A stretch of 64,000 nt of DNA, from the NCBI GenBank assembly GCA_014871385.1, contig CM026425.1, positions 13,645,668 through 13,709,667 of the forward strand, given 5' to 3'. Made by a program: the position numbers and the translations under genes. Positions 12,782 through 24,368 of this stretch are shown one piece after another (position 1 is the first letter of the stretch; each line of letters begins with the position of its first letter). The DNA is from Ceratodon purpureus (Eukaryota; Streptophyta; Bryopsida; Pseudoditrichales; Ditrichaceae). Under the pieces are notes generated by a model that was given only the letters and a program-made list of their open reading frames with translations, did no database searches and had not been told where the DNA came from.

Positions 12782-13556
12782 ACCTGCCCTGCTCTTTTCA
12801 GGGTTGTGAGAGCTGGATACGGTTGACATGCAACTCAACCTTGTTTCGAGCCCCTCGCCTGAAAGAGTGCCGGATATCTTTTGTTTTCCATTTGTGGAGA
12901 AGCTATGTCTGACTTGTTACAGCTTGATGCGACTGACGTTCAACACATCCTTGACTGCAGTAGACGGACTCAACCTTGACTCCTGTCATGTTCCTGAACG
13001 ATTGCGAGATTTGAGGAATTTTGATAGTCTGAAGAAGCTTTCTCTCTGGCGTTGCAAGGGCTTGACAGAATTGGCCTGCAGCACATCCTTGGCTATGGAA
13101 ACTTGCCCTTGGTTCCTGCTCCACTTTGGAAATAGTGCCGGGTTTGACCAACCGTGAAGAAGGTTCTTCTTTGGCGTTGCAGGCCTTGATAGAATTGTCC
13201 TGCAACACACCCTTGGCTGCACCAGAGGAACGTTACCTCCATTCCTGCCCTGCTCTAATAAGAGTGCCGGATAAGAGCCATTTGCCGAGTCTGAAGATTA
13301 ACCCTCGTCTCTTTCGGTCCATAAACGTGTTGGAATTGGCCTGCACTTGACCATTGAGGAAATCTATCATGTTCAGTCTTTCCCTGGTCTTGAAAGGGCA
13401 CCTATCATGAGCAATTTCCCAATTCTGATGAAGCTTTCTTTCTCGAGTTGCAAGGGCTTGTCTGAATTTACCTGCAGTACCACCTTGGTTATAGAGGAAC
13501 TCAGCCTCGTTTTCTGCTATGGGCTAGTACGAGTGCCAGATTTGAGCCATTTCTGA
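12782..13556 (+). pseudogene. Decayed 3' continuation of the LRR region
   Basis: After the receptor's stop codon, recognisable LRR coding sequence continues but changes frame several times. Examples are PERVPDIFCFPFVEKL and LRNFDSLKKLSLWRCKGL near 12850-13060, and MSNFPILMKLSFSSCKGL and GLVRVPDLSHF near 13405-13556. These units are much more diverged from each other than the 21 upstream units. The receptor therefore probably once extended further and was truncated, with its last 15 residues now read from shifted sequence. A rescuing intron of about 39 bp (12761-12799) is conceivable but too short for a normal plant intron, and it would not repair the later frame changes. Confidence 0.7.
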
Positions 13557-14985
13557 CTTGATCCAGAAGCTCTATCTCCTTTAGTACTGATTTTTGTAAT
13601 CACTATCTTTGGAATGGTATATTATCTAAATAATTTGTTATGGTTAAAACATTTTATTTATAAGCATCCAAACATTTCTACAACAGATTATTTCTTTCTA
13701 AATCATCTGTGTTCATCTATACTCTCATCCATTATGTGATGGAAATGATTTGCTATTGTCTAATTTCCACCAATTGTTGACAAACAATATTAGATTGTCT
13801 TAAAAGATTATTTTCTAACCTACCTTTAACCTACCTTAATTTCATAGTTGGCATATTTAACTAAAATTTGTAATGTTGGAAATTCCAAGAAAGTTTAATG
13901 ATTACTATTGTAAATTTGGAGATGACTCTCCTTAGTTTTCAATATAAATCTATTGAAATTAAAATAATCAATAGCTTTTTTATATCCATCAATGAATTAA
14001 TAGGTCTTTAAGGAACCTCAAGGATCTTCTTAATCCTTTAGTACCTAGTTGACGACATTATAGATAGCACGTTTGAAATGCAAATAGTATGGAGTTTGTG
14101 AAGAATTTGGAGTTGTACATCTATAAAAATATCTACAAACAAAACTCAAAAACACTACAAATATTTAAAAATACAATATTTATTTCTTATGTTTGGAGTT
14201 TGTTACCTTTTTAATTTTTTGAATTATGTTCAATTTTTCAATTTATGATCTTAACTAAAGTATCCATTCCTTTTAAGTTTCAACATAATTTTCTTTTTCC
14301 AAACCATATATGGATGTCATTTTCACGTATAAAATTCACAACAATTTGTGTAACTCTATTAGTAATACAAAAGATTGCAACACAGAGATGTTGACATTGG
14401 ACATTGCTAAATTTCTTTCCTTTCAATTTTGAAAATTTACCTTGAATATGTTCTACCTTTGAAGTCACATACCCCCAAGAATTTCATTTTTGAGTGAGCA
14501 TCACACAAATTCCACCACATATTATGATCTTCTAATCCCACCACTGGATAAAGATCTAATATTAGAAAAATCCCTGCTCTAAAGTTGAGAATGAAATCAT
14601 TCTGTTCCTTTCTAATTTAATCTATTCTATTTATAAAAATTTCAATTATGGGAGAAAAAACCACTGAAATCCACTACAGTACCCTGGGCACTGAAGAGTT
14701 AATAACCCTGAAGCTGAGAGTTCCCACCTCCTCAAAAGGGTTTGCAATTCCAACAAGAAGCTTCTTGTAAAAGCCCGGGCTTGTACTTGTATACAAATTT
14801 ATACAAACACAATGTACAGGTTATGTGCTATATCCTCTAATTTATCATGTTACAAATGGGGAAGGCACTCTAAAATGGCCTTCAATTTATACTCTGAACA
14901 TCATAACCAATTCTTTTAATTGCACAGATCACTCTAAGACTTGTCAATCAATACAACTCACTATTTGAGTGAACCTACCGTTATA
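13557..14985. other. AT-rich intergenic region between TNL tail and DUF641 gene
   Basis: Strongly AT-rich, with only short frames. It must hold the 3' ends of both convergent genes. No repeat or RNA gene seen. Confidence 0.4.
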
Positions 14986-17719
14986 TCACTTTCTGCTACA
15001 GTAAACTCGGCACTTGACCACCCAGTCGTCGATGAGGAAGCCCGGATTGATCATCAGAAACACAGACTTGGCTCTTGACTCCCTGTCGGATTCATGGACC
15101 TGATCCATGTACTCGCCTTCGAACTTGGCACCTTGCGAGACGCGGAGAATTGTTGCAGCAGGCCGAAAGGAGAAGGCGAGGTGATGCAACAGCCAGACAG
15201 CTTTGATGGCATCGAAGAAGGCCGAGATGACAGTGGGCGGCATGGTCGTCTCGCCGACGTCTCCCAGCTGATGGAGGACGATGTCCATTCTCACGAGGAA
15301 GAATTGATGGAAGCTGTGGCTCACTATCACCCCTTGTTCCTCGTCCAAGGACTGTTCTATGTCTAGCCATGATACGCTTTCGAGCTCCTGGAACGACTGG
15401 AAGCTCAGCTGCTGGAGGGCTTCGGGGTCTAGCACAGGAGCACCCCCACTGGGCTCGAAGTTTACGTTCTCGAAATTCTCGAACATGATCTGGTTCAAGA
15501 AAGACTCGAAGTAGAGGATTTTTTGAGCTTTTCGTAAGCGGCCTCTGGCGATGGAGTGATTCTCCAAGACTGCTGTGATAACTTGTGATGCTGACTCCCC
15601 CATTTCACGTATGTGAACGCAGATGGCTCTGCTCAACCTCCGCAGGTTGGCTACAGCTGCGTCGTAAGTGGTGATAAATAGGTCCGGTGTTATGCTAGGA
15701 TGGGGGATACTTCGTTGCCACACTGCCCTCACCGAGCCACTCTCCAAGCTGCTGCTATCATCTTCATCCACGTGATACTCCTGCGCGTTCGGTGTGGTAT
15801 GTCTGGCCTGCTTACTCATCTGTCGTTCCAAGTTACGGCAGTGGGCATGTAGCTGCTCAAACTTCTCCTGCATATCTTTCAGCATTAATTGAAGCTCCCT
15901 GACTTCAGTTAACCTCTGCTTATCAGCCTGCTCTAGTTGTGACTGAAGATTCTTAATTAGTTTCTCCAAGTCCTTACTTGAGTCTTTCTCCCAGTTGGTT
16001 TGCTTCCTGTCGGAAGCTGCTTGTCCTACGTTTGACGTTTTCTTGCCCCAAGGCAAGAATCCGAAAAGCCCTGCCTGTTGCTGTGGCCTTGGCTTCTCTG
16101 TGGGTTGCTGTGCTTCTGCTCTTCGGGACACCTGGGGTAGGGGTGAAGCGTCCATGCCGGAGCCTGCAACGAGCCCCATGATTCAGACATGTAAAGAATT
16201 GCGATCATAGCAAGGAGACTCAAAGACGATAATGAAGAATGAGATTTGGACAAGTAGATTTCAAGAGGATACCTGCTGCGGGTGTGCCTTCGGCAAATGA
16301 TGCTACCATAGATAAGCCACCAGAGCATCCTTTCCACAGGGAAGCATCTGTTGGCGAGGCAGCCTCCGTATGGTTTCCTCTTCCTCGGTGCCCAATATCT
16401 CTCACCTGCCGAACCACAGGCCCACGACTAGATTCCCCAGGATTTAACGTCTGCTTTCTCACCGCATCTTCCTGTATGAACATATTTCTGGAATGGCTTG
16501 CTGGAGTTATTGGTGCGTTAGTGGCGTCACTAATGCCAGAAACGGTAGACTTCGGGGTATGTCCAGTTAGTTGAGATATTTCTGGACTTAGTCCCATGTT
16601 AAGACTATGGCTTCTGTGGCTATGAACGTGGCGTGAAATAGCTGAGAACGGTTGTGGCTTATTCGCTGAATTCCCAGAATCAGCAGGCACTATCTCTGTT
16701 CTGAAATCGCCTCCAAAAGTCTGCCGCCGCTCCAAAAGTCTTCCCCTGAAAGAATCTTCTCCGGCGGGGTTGCCCAGATTCTGACCCTGAAGACTCTCAG
16801 AGAGAAACATCTGCTGACTTCCAGAGAGCAATGGCGGATCCCTGTAGCTCTGAAAATAAAATGTCCACACAACCAACGGCCCTATGAGAAACACTAACAT
16901 ATTCAAACTAGCAACTCCTAAATAGCCTCAATCAACTTGGAAAACGCGTCCAGGTGTCATATTAAAGAGAAGGCAGAAAATCTCATGGTGGCAAGAAAAA
17001 CCCCCGTTGGAATAAATGATAAGAAAATAATCTATGCCCCCCGAAACATCAATCCTTAAGATTAAAAGATCAATATTGAGAATCTCAGAAAGGCTACAGA
17101 ACGATGAAATGATAGCTATCTCCTACACCAAGCATGAGAAAAATCGCTGTGAAATCAGCAGGAATTCGATCACGATAACTCTATGTGAACACTCTGAAAC
17201 CACTCTAAAAATTAGGTCGTACTCAGAACTCATAGCTAGCGACTTAGGTGCAACATAATGCACAAACATCCATCTCAGAATCAGCGTCCGCCATGTCGAC
17301 AGCCAACAGGCGTAGCCACACAAACCGAAATTGCACCCTCACAGTCTCGATTGATACAACCAAAACACGCGCCAGAATCCGATCACAAACCTACCACGAG
17401 CACTCCACAGCAAACAAGGACGAGGAGAAAACCAACCTAGGTCAAGTACTAGAATTTCAACCACTACCCTCATCTCAAAAAAAACCAAAGTTCAGCACCG
17501 CACCGGAATGAAAAGCGGATACTCATTCCGCGAGGGCGCGCGCCGAGACCGAGGAGTGACACCCGCAGGCAATGCGGGCAGCACGGCTGCCGCCTGCGCC
17601 CGCAACGCCGCGCTCTCCTTTTGCATTGCAACCACCTGCTCCCACGTCGGCTTCATGGGCTCATTCGCCCACTCCGCATCGCCCTCGGCGTCCATCGTCC
17701 CCCTCACGACCTCCCCCAT
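14986..17719 (-). CDS. DUF641 family protein (GIL1 / IRK-interacting-protein-like)
   Basis: Three exons on the minus strand: 17719-17504, 16849-16273 and 16163-14986. Phases are 0 and 1, all junctions are GT/AG, and the product is 656 residues. The first in-frame ATG (17719) is used; ATG 17695 is an alternative eight codons in. Residues about 330-385 form a heptad-rich coiled coil (LEKLIKNLQSQLEQADKQ...). The C-terminal part, about 430-650, matches the DUF641/IRKI pattern. It has FITTYDAAVANLRRLSRAI, a long helical block around FESFLNQIMFENFE, and the ending VFLMINPGFLIDDWVVKCRV, which is the family's diagnostic C-terminus. The N-terminal half is Ser/Pro-rich and looks disordered. Arabidopsis relatives act in light-modulated gravitropism (GIL1) and bind a receptor kinase (IRKI), so a cytosolic or cytoskeletal adaptor role is likely. 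The exon 1 donor (CCG|GTGCGG) is less typical. Confidence 0.8.
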
Positions 17720-18467
17720 CACGCCCCCACTCTCACCCCAATCCTCCCACTCCCACACCACCTCCACATCCTCCCCGAATCCTCCCCGAATCCTTCCCGA
17801 ATCCTCCCCCAAACCAACAAACCCTACCCCATCTCCACAACTAGACACACACAATCCACCAAAACCTGCAACCGCACCGAACCAGCGCTTCACCGCGCCT
17901 CATCGATCAGGTTGAAATCTAGACATCTAGAGTCCCGCAAACCACATGGCGCCCGGTTATATGAACCTGGAGCTAAAACCAGACGCGGGCATGAAAGCTA
18001 GCACGTTGCGGATGTCCAAAAAAAGCCGTCACCAGGCTGCGGAGCTCCCGTCTTATTTTGCGCCTCCGGCGCTTGTCTAGCTTCTAGCGTTTTCTTGGGC
18101 TCCGGCGTGGGTCCGACATGCGCTGCAGAAAGGGATTGATTCTCTTTCGACGTATGCCGGATCAGAGTTTTGCGATAATGCACCTGCATTCCGGGTGCAG
18201 TTTTACTTTGTTACGAACTGGTCAATCTCGTGATCTGTAGGCTAGTGGGAGTGGGCTGCGATGTGCTCACGGTGCGATCTCCGCGACCAATCTTCACAGC
18301 GTGGTTGCGCATCGCAGCCGCTGGTCTGGACGAAGAAGGTAGCGGAAGAGGAGGACATGGGGAGTTATTTAATGCTATGGAAAGGTAAGAAGTGGGTAAT
18401 CCATCCAAGGCTAGTTGGTATACTTTCTTACTTTTTTTGCTTTTGTTTATGCTTTTGATTCTACTTA
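17720..18467. other. Upstream region of the DUF641 gene
   Basis: Contains the minus-strand leader and promoter of the DUF641 gene (C-rich on the plus strand, 17700-17830). No other gene recognised. Confidence 0.35.
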
Positions 18468-18732
18468 GAGCATCTCCAGTAGTACTGTAAACATGTAAGC
18501 CTGTAATCATGAGAACGTCGTTCTCCCAAACCTGCGTGCCTTTCCGAAGCAAAACATTCCAAAACCGTTTACAGATTTACAGGTTTGCCCCAAAAAACCT
18601 TCCAAAATCAGGTTTCGACCTGTAAATTACAGGCTTACAAGCTCGAATACAGGCTTGGCCTGAACCGCAATTCACGTCTTTCTACATCTTTCCGTTTACA
18701 GGTTTACGGTTCAGGCCTTACTGGGGATGCTC
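18468..18732. mobile_element. PIF/Harbinger (Tourist)-type MITE
   Basis: Terminal inverted repeats begin GAGCATCTCCAGTA on the left and end TACTGGGGATGCTC on the right, with one mismatch in 14. Both ends are flanked by TTA (18465-18467 and 18733-18735), the three-base target duplication typical of PIF/Harbinger elements. It is 265 bp with no coding capacity. The interior is built of short CTGTAA/TTACAG motifs in both orientations. Confidence 0.8.
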
Positions 18733-18874
18733 TTAGTGTGGACTTGCAAATCTCCACCGGGGTTAAAGAGAAAAGGGTACAGGACCAGCAGGGTCGGGGT
18801 AGGACATCAAACGAGGCCAATGTCCCGCAAAATCAACCACAGGGCTGAAATAAAGTCAAATGACCTAGAATCTA

Positions 18875-19440
18875 CTTAATGTGGACTATATTATCTGGAG
18901 TAATTTATGTTAGTTGAAATTCTTATATTAATGTAGGTCATTATAATTGCAAAATCTGTGTTATTGGAATTCTATTATGAGCTACATTGTTAGACGATTT
19001 TTTCACTTTTTATTTTTTGAATACTTTTTATTTTTAGTTAGTGTGGATTGCGTTAATTGGAGCCATATATGTTATTTGGAAATTCCCCATTAATGTGGGT
19101 CACTTTGATTAAGAAATCCACCTTATTCAAGTTATGTTATGAGCTACGTTTTTAGATAATTTAAGTTAAGACGTATTTATGTTTATGTGAATTGGAACCT
19201 ATATTATTTAGATTGTGAGTGTATTTGATGTAGGCTTTGTTCCTACTAAGTGTCAATTATATTACTTGAAGGAATTTATGTGAGTTGGGAATTTTTTATA
19301 TTAATGACAGTCATTTTCGTTGAGAAATGCTTGTTGTTTGACTTGTATTATGAGCTACAGTATTCAACAATTTAAGCTGAATGTACAATGTGGGTTATGT
19401 CGATTGAGCATCATGTTATTTGGTGACTTGCACCAAGGAG
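18875..19440. repeat. Three to four diverged tandem copies, unit about 165-190 bp
   Basis: Each copy carries, in order, a TTAATG-(T/A)-(A/G)GTCA motif and then TTATGAGCTAC followed by an A/T-rich stretch. Copies start near 18880, 19040 and 19225. A fragment with GTGGGTTATGTCGATTG lies near 19390. The copies are diverged with small indels, and no open frame is shared. Confidence 0.55.
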
Positions 19441-21689
19441 AATGGTGTTAATTTACAAGTGTAAATGGTGTTAATTTACTAGGTAGTGTGGCTTCGTGTG
19501 TGGGGCTTATGTTCTCTTGGTTTCTGATTGTTGACTTGCCTGCTCCACTTGTCATGAGGATTAGGTCACTTTCTTATTAGGGGCGGGGTCTTTTTTTTTG
19601 GTAGGAACAAATGAACAGTAGTTTAATTGCAAAGAAACTGGAGGACAGTTCTTGGTGATTGTGTCTTGGTGATTTATTGGAACATGGATGTCTTGAGAGT
19701 GTTCAGAGTTAGAGGCAGCATTTAGTGGCTGCATGTTAGGGGCGCTTTTGTTCTACTCATTTGGTTGTTGATATCTCAGCTTTCACTTATGAAATCGGGG
19801 AAGGAAATGATTTGACAATGATAATTCATGTGTGGAGGAAGTAAATGATTTGTGAATTATTGGAAACTACAAGCTTGTTGTGGTCAATGTTTAAGTTTGG
19901 TGTGGGGTGGTAGGTGTTTGTTGTGTACTGGATTTCAGTACTGTGCTTTCTTCTGGCAAACAAATTTGTGTCATGCTTTGGCAATGCAGAGGACAGATTT
20001 TGTGGATTTGGGATGGAGGACAGGACCCAATGCGCAGGATGGATTATGTACATGGAATTGGGATGAGTTTGCAGATGAGCTTTCGCTAGCAGTCATGGTG
20101 TGTAAAGGAGCTGCAGATGAGTTTCGATAAAGATGCAAGGATTTCAGCAATTGAGAGAAAGCATGATGGATAGTATGATCATTTTTGTCCAATTGTGTAG
20201 ATGAAGGACAAGCATTTTTGAATAATAAGCTTTTGCTTACAAGAATTCATGAGTTCCTAGTAAATAGGGACCTAGCTAGTTCTGGTCCGAACTTCTCTGG
20301 CATTTGTCTTAATGTACCACTTTCAAGGACAATCAGCTTGCATTATTGCCCAGAATGTTGGAGTCCATGCTGTTGCCCTAAGGACTGGATTATTGTTGCT
20401 GTAGCCAGCAGCCACTCCTCTCATATGTTGTGCTGAAAAATTGTGCATTAGATCTTGAATAAACTTTTCTTTTGTTCTGTAGATACTGAGACAAAATGCT
20501 AGATGAATAGACAATTGAGCCATACCTTACGGTTCATACTGGCCCCTTCAAAAGAAGTAAAGTTCTTTTTCCTTTTACTACCAAAAAACTAAAAACTAAA
20601 AAATCAAAACAAATTCTATAGAAGTGTTGTAAGATTAAGATTTAATAAAATTGTTATTGTGACCAATTGAATTAAACCATGTTCATGTTCTCAATTTAAC
20701 AAGAAAATAATATATTATAATTAAAAAAAAAATAGATTATTATGTAATACCTTAACAATCTTTTCACTTGAAAACGTTAATTTTCATAGAAAATTAAATT
20801 CTTTAAATTATATATTTTACTATATTGTTCATAGATTTGTTGATCTTTCTATTTTTTTTCCTATGCTATCTTTTACATATTATGGGCAAGTAAACCATAT
20901 TTAGAAATTTTTCAAGTACATCTTTGATTTATTCCAAGAAGTTCCATGACTTTCGTATTCATTAGAAAATTTTACAATAAATATGATGTTCTAACAAATA
21001 AATTTTTAATAATATCCATTGGGTTTTATTAGAAAATCATATTTATTATATCAATTTTATTTACAATATTCGTTATATTAAGACCATATTTATTAGAAAA
21101 ATATTACTCAATTCTCAAATATTGTATTTGGGTTTCAAATTCAAATTCCAAAAATTGAAAAATAGCATAAAATGATTCGAAGTTATAAATATGATTCAAA
21201 ATTGAGTTTTCTAAAGATTCAATACTATATAATGTCTTGTTGAAAAATATCATTCTATGTTGTGTAATTTGATCTTATTTTGATGTCATTTAACATCATT
21301 TTACCTAAGTTATGATATTTTAAAGCCATTTCTTCATAATATTGACATGTATTAACTTATTGTGATCAAATAAAAAAGTTATCTTTTAATTATAAATTGA
21401 TGTCAAATTCAATATCTTTTAAACTTCTTCATGCAGACCGTTTGTGCTTTATTCATCCTTATTTCACTAAAGAGAGAAATCAAGACCACATATAAATGTG
21501 AACTCATGAAGATAGGAACAAAAAGATAAAGACCATTTCTTTCTTTCTCTGACACTAGGATTTCATTCATTCAAGTAATATTCATCTATTATGTACCGTC
21601 ACTTCTTTTGTTCACCCAATAACTTGAAAGAAAAGGTTTCAATTTTTACGAGAATGACAAAAAAAATTTGTTACTAGCTTCCCTAAATA
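19441..21689. other. Intergenic; very AT-rich from 20.5 kb
   Basis: Between 19840 and 20130 there is a 92-codon plus-strand frame that I do not recognise. The rest is AT-rich with homopolymer runs. No supported gene. Confidence 0.35.
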
Positions 21690-21845
21690 CGATCAACGAT
21701 GCGGGTATCTCTGATTTTGAGGCCCAAACAGGAGGAAGTTGCCCTCCTGATGACAATCTTTCACTTCAAGTGAAATCCTCTAAAGGTTCTAAGGCTAAGA
21801 AGACCAAGGGAGGTAAGTTTATTAGGTGGTGGCCCAACAAGGAAG
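21690..21845 (+). repeat. Copy 1 of an unknown coding fragment (plus orientation)
   Basis: Encodes INDAGISDFEAQTGGSCPPD followed by a Lys-rich stretch (KSSKGSKAKKTKGG). The same peptide pattern occurs on the opposite strand at 22240-22400 and, shorter, at 22035-22123. The family is not recognised. Confidence 0.6.
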
Positions 21846-22034
21846 TCCAAGGCAAATCCCGCGAAGACTTATTTGCAAGTGAGGAGCATCGACCTCCGGT
21901 TGTAGTTGCAGATGATGTTGCCCAAGGCCAGTTTAATAATCAGCTACAGAGACCATTATTGAAGTATTTTCTAATACTGGATATTAATGGCCTGTTCACA
22001 CGTGATGCACTTGTCTGCATCTCAATGCTCACTG

Positions 22035-22123
22035 TTTGCTTCTAGGGAGATATAACTCAGACAACTTCCTCTTGTTGAGGCCTCAATATCAAAGGTATCT
22101 ACAGCGTTGTAAGCCTCAACTAG
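22035..22123 (-). repeat. Copy 2 of the unknown coding fragment (partial, minus)
   Basis: Read on the minus strand it gives VEAYNAVDTFDIEASTRGSC, aligning with VEACNDACTSDFEAQTVRSC of the neighbouring copy. It is shorter and more diverged. Confidence 0.5.
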
Positions 22124-22239
22124 TCTACTAAGTTGACCATTTATCCAGGTTTTAATTAAATATGGTTAAATACATCTAACATAAATTTAGTGGCTTCATT
22201 CTAAACTAAAATTTCAATACAGGCTTCTAAAAGATGGTC

Positions 22240-22694
22240 GGGACCACCGCTTGATAAACTACCTCCTTTGATCCTCTTAGGCTTAGGACCTTCAGAAGAT
22301 TTCACTTGGGGCAAGAATTCGTCATCAGGAGCGCAACTTCTTACTGTTTGGGCCTCAAAATCAGAGGTACATGCATCATTGCAGGCCTCAACAACGGTTT
22401 CATACAAGTAGTTTAAGGCTCAAGAGCAGCAGATGAAGAGCCAACCAACCCAACTTCGTCCAATGGTTGCTCCTCCTCAACTTGGGACTGAGGACGTTTT
22501 TCATAACAAGGATTTGCATCCGGAAGCACTTCGACATTTGCCCCATGATCGTTCTCTTCAAATTTACCAAAGTCCAAGTCCTCCTCATTGTTGACTATAT
22601 CTTCCTCCAAATTCATTGCCTCCTCCTCCTGGACGTCATCTTCTACCTTGTCCAGCTGCTCCTCATTGTCGACCGCATCTTCGTCCAAGTTCAC
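22240..22694 (-). pseudogene. Copy 3 of the unknown coding fragment with an acidic repeat region
   Basis: The minus strand first encodes an acidic block (22413-22694) in which about 26 residues are duplicated (EEEAVNLDEDAVDNEEQL then EEEAMNLEEDIVNNEEDL). After a stop comes the segment SDFEAQTVRSCAPDD with a Lys-rich end. No full-length gene can be drawn. It may be a fragment of a repeated gene or of a transposon-carried gene. Its function is unknown. Confidence 0.45.
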
Positions 22695-23795
22695 TGCCTC
22701 TTCCTCCTTGGTATTGGAAACATCTAATCAACCTCACCGAAACCCCTGCATTCTTCTCAACACTGATATACTGTATTAATTTAGAATGATGTACGTAAAA
22801 CTGGGTTAAAAGTTGGACATAGCAGGTTATGAGTCTCTTGTGGCAAATTCTATTGGACCTCAACGTTGACATCCACTCGCCTACCTTGACTACATCATCT
22901 ATGATACCTCTCTTTACCCAATCTTGCTCAACTCTCATCTACCTTAATGGTCTTGTAGCAAAACTCTACCAATCATTTTAGAAAACTCAATGCCTTCTTT
23001 GATGGCACACCTAGGGAACTGAGGAGAGGATTTAGGTTTTGAGAAAAATCTAGTGATTGTAGACATAAAACATGACAACATTGTTATCCATGCCATGGGT
23101 TTGAGAAGTTATTATAATTTTAAAGTATGGAACATCAATGGCGCTTGTCAATGTACTAGACATGTAAGTGTATATTTGATTGCACAATAAATATGAGGGA
23201 TTGGCTTTTAGTGATTTTGTCCAACATGTATTATGTGGATTGCTATACATATCCTTGCAAGTAAGGAAGCAAAAGAAGATCAAAATCCAACAAGATGCTT
23301 ATGACTTGTGACCTTCTATCTAAATCTTATTGAATTGAGATTATTTTCTTTGATACCCTAAATTGTCAATACAAAGAATGTCAATTTCAAAGTGTCAAGG
23401 ATTTGTGCTGCTCACTCAAGCCCAAATTGGAGACTGAGGACAATTTCACCTCCAAACAAAATCTCCACGCATCCAATTCTTGATGGTTTACACCACATTT
23501 ATGCACTCTCTCTTTGGTAGCAAAGCCAACGCTTTTAACTATAAAGTTGTCAATTTCCACTAACTGAAAATACAAAAAAAAATCACTTATTCTTGTTTGT
23601 TATGTCGCTTCTTACTCACTAGCTTCTACAATGGGCTCAAAATAGGAATAAAAAGCATTGAGTTTGCTATCAATGTCTCCTTAGTACCTCTCAAAAGATC
23701 AGTGATACTTCGCTCCACTCTAGAATTTCCTGCGGCCAACTCCACTTCCAGCTCCAACATCTTTGAGGCCCAGGAAGAAGCTGGAAACGACACTG
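22695..23795. other. Intergenic, nothing recognised
   Basis: Only short frames; no supported feature. Confidence 0.35.
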
Positions 23796-23948
23796 TCACG
23801 GTGTAATCTGCAAAAACCTTATTGTCCGAAGAGAGGGAGCCTGGCATCTCCAGGCGGAACCCGAGGGACGAAGCATACAGAAGAACCAAATGAGAAGCAT
23901 GAATGCATACACCGCAGAGAGAAGCAGGAAAATCCTAGCTATGTTCAT
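23796..23948 (-). CDS. Possible small secreted or membrane peptide (50 aa)
   Basis: An ATG-initiated minus-strand frame of 50 codons. Residues 5-25 are strongly hydrophobic (ARIFLLLSAVYAFMLLIWFF), as in a signal peptide or single membrane segment, followed by a short polar, Arg-containing tail. No conserved peptide-hormone motif is visible. An overlapping minus-strand frame (23626-23889) is longer but has no ATG at its start. Treat this as a candidate only. Confidence 0.2.
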   Translation of the reverse strand: MNIARIFLLLSAVYAFMLLIWFFCMLRPSGSAWRCQAPSLRTIRFLQITP

Positions 23949-24368
23949 GGTGCCTCTCTTTGAGATTAGATTTCTACATGTTCCATGAGCAGCTGCAATC
24001 AGGGAAATGCAAGGAAGCGTAAGGACTTGATATGAGTATCATATCATAGAGAGAGATTACCTTTCAACGACATCGATGTGTAAACCTTTTGGAATCACGC
24101 TGTCGAACCGCAGAGATCATGGGAAGCGCCAGTCGCTCGAAATCTTTCGTGTCTGTCCATCTCTGGAGTGAGCAGCAAAGGTTAAGTTCCATCACTTTCC
24201 ATTGCTCCACCAAACCTCCGAGAGACACTTCTCTGCTGCTAGAAAATTTCCACATGACATCTTTCAAAAGTTTGTAAGGCATTGACAAATTAGTGATTGA
24301 TCTAAGCTGCTGGCTCTCCTGTCCTTTCTCTCGCTGGTGAGCATGAGCGAGCTAAAATTCTGCTCAAA

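Noticed and set aside
15092-15370. Open frames on both strands inside the DUF641 gene
   Set aside because: Shadows of a GC-richer coding exon.
17508-18001. Pro/Ser-rich plus-strand frames
   Set aside because: Complement of the G-rich leader and first exon of the DUF641 gene; low complexity.
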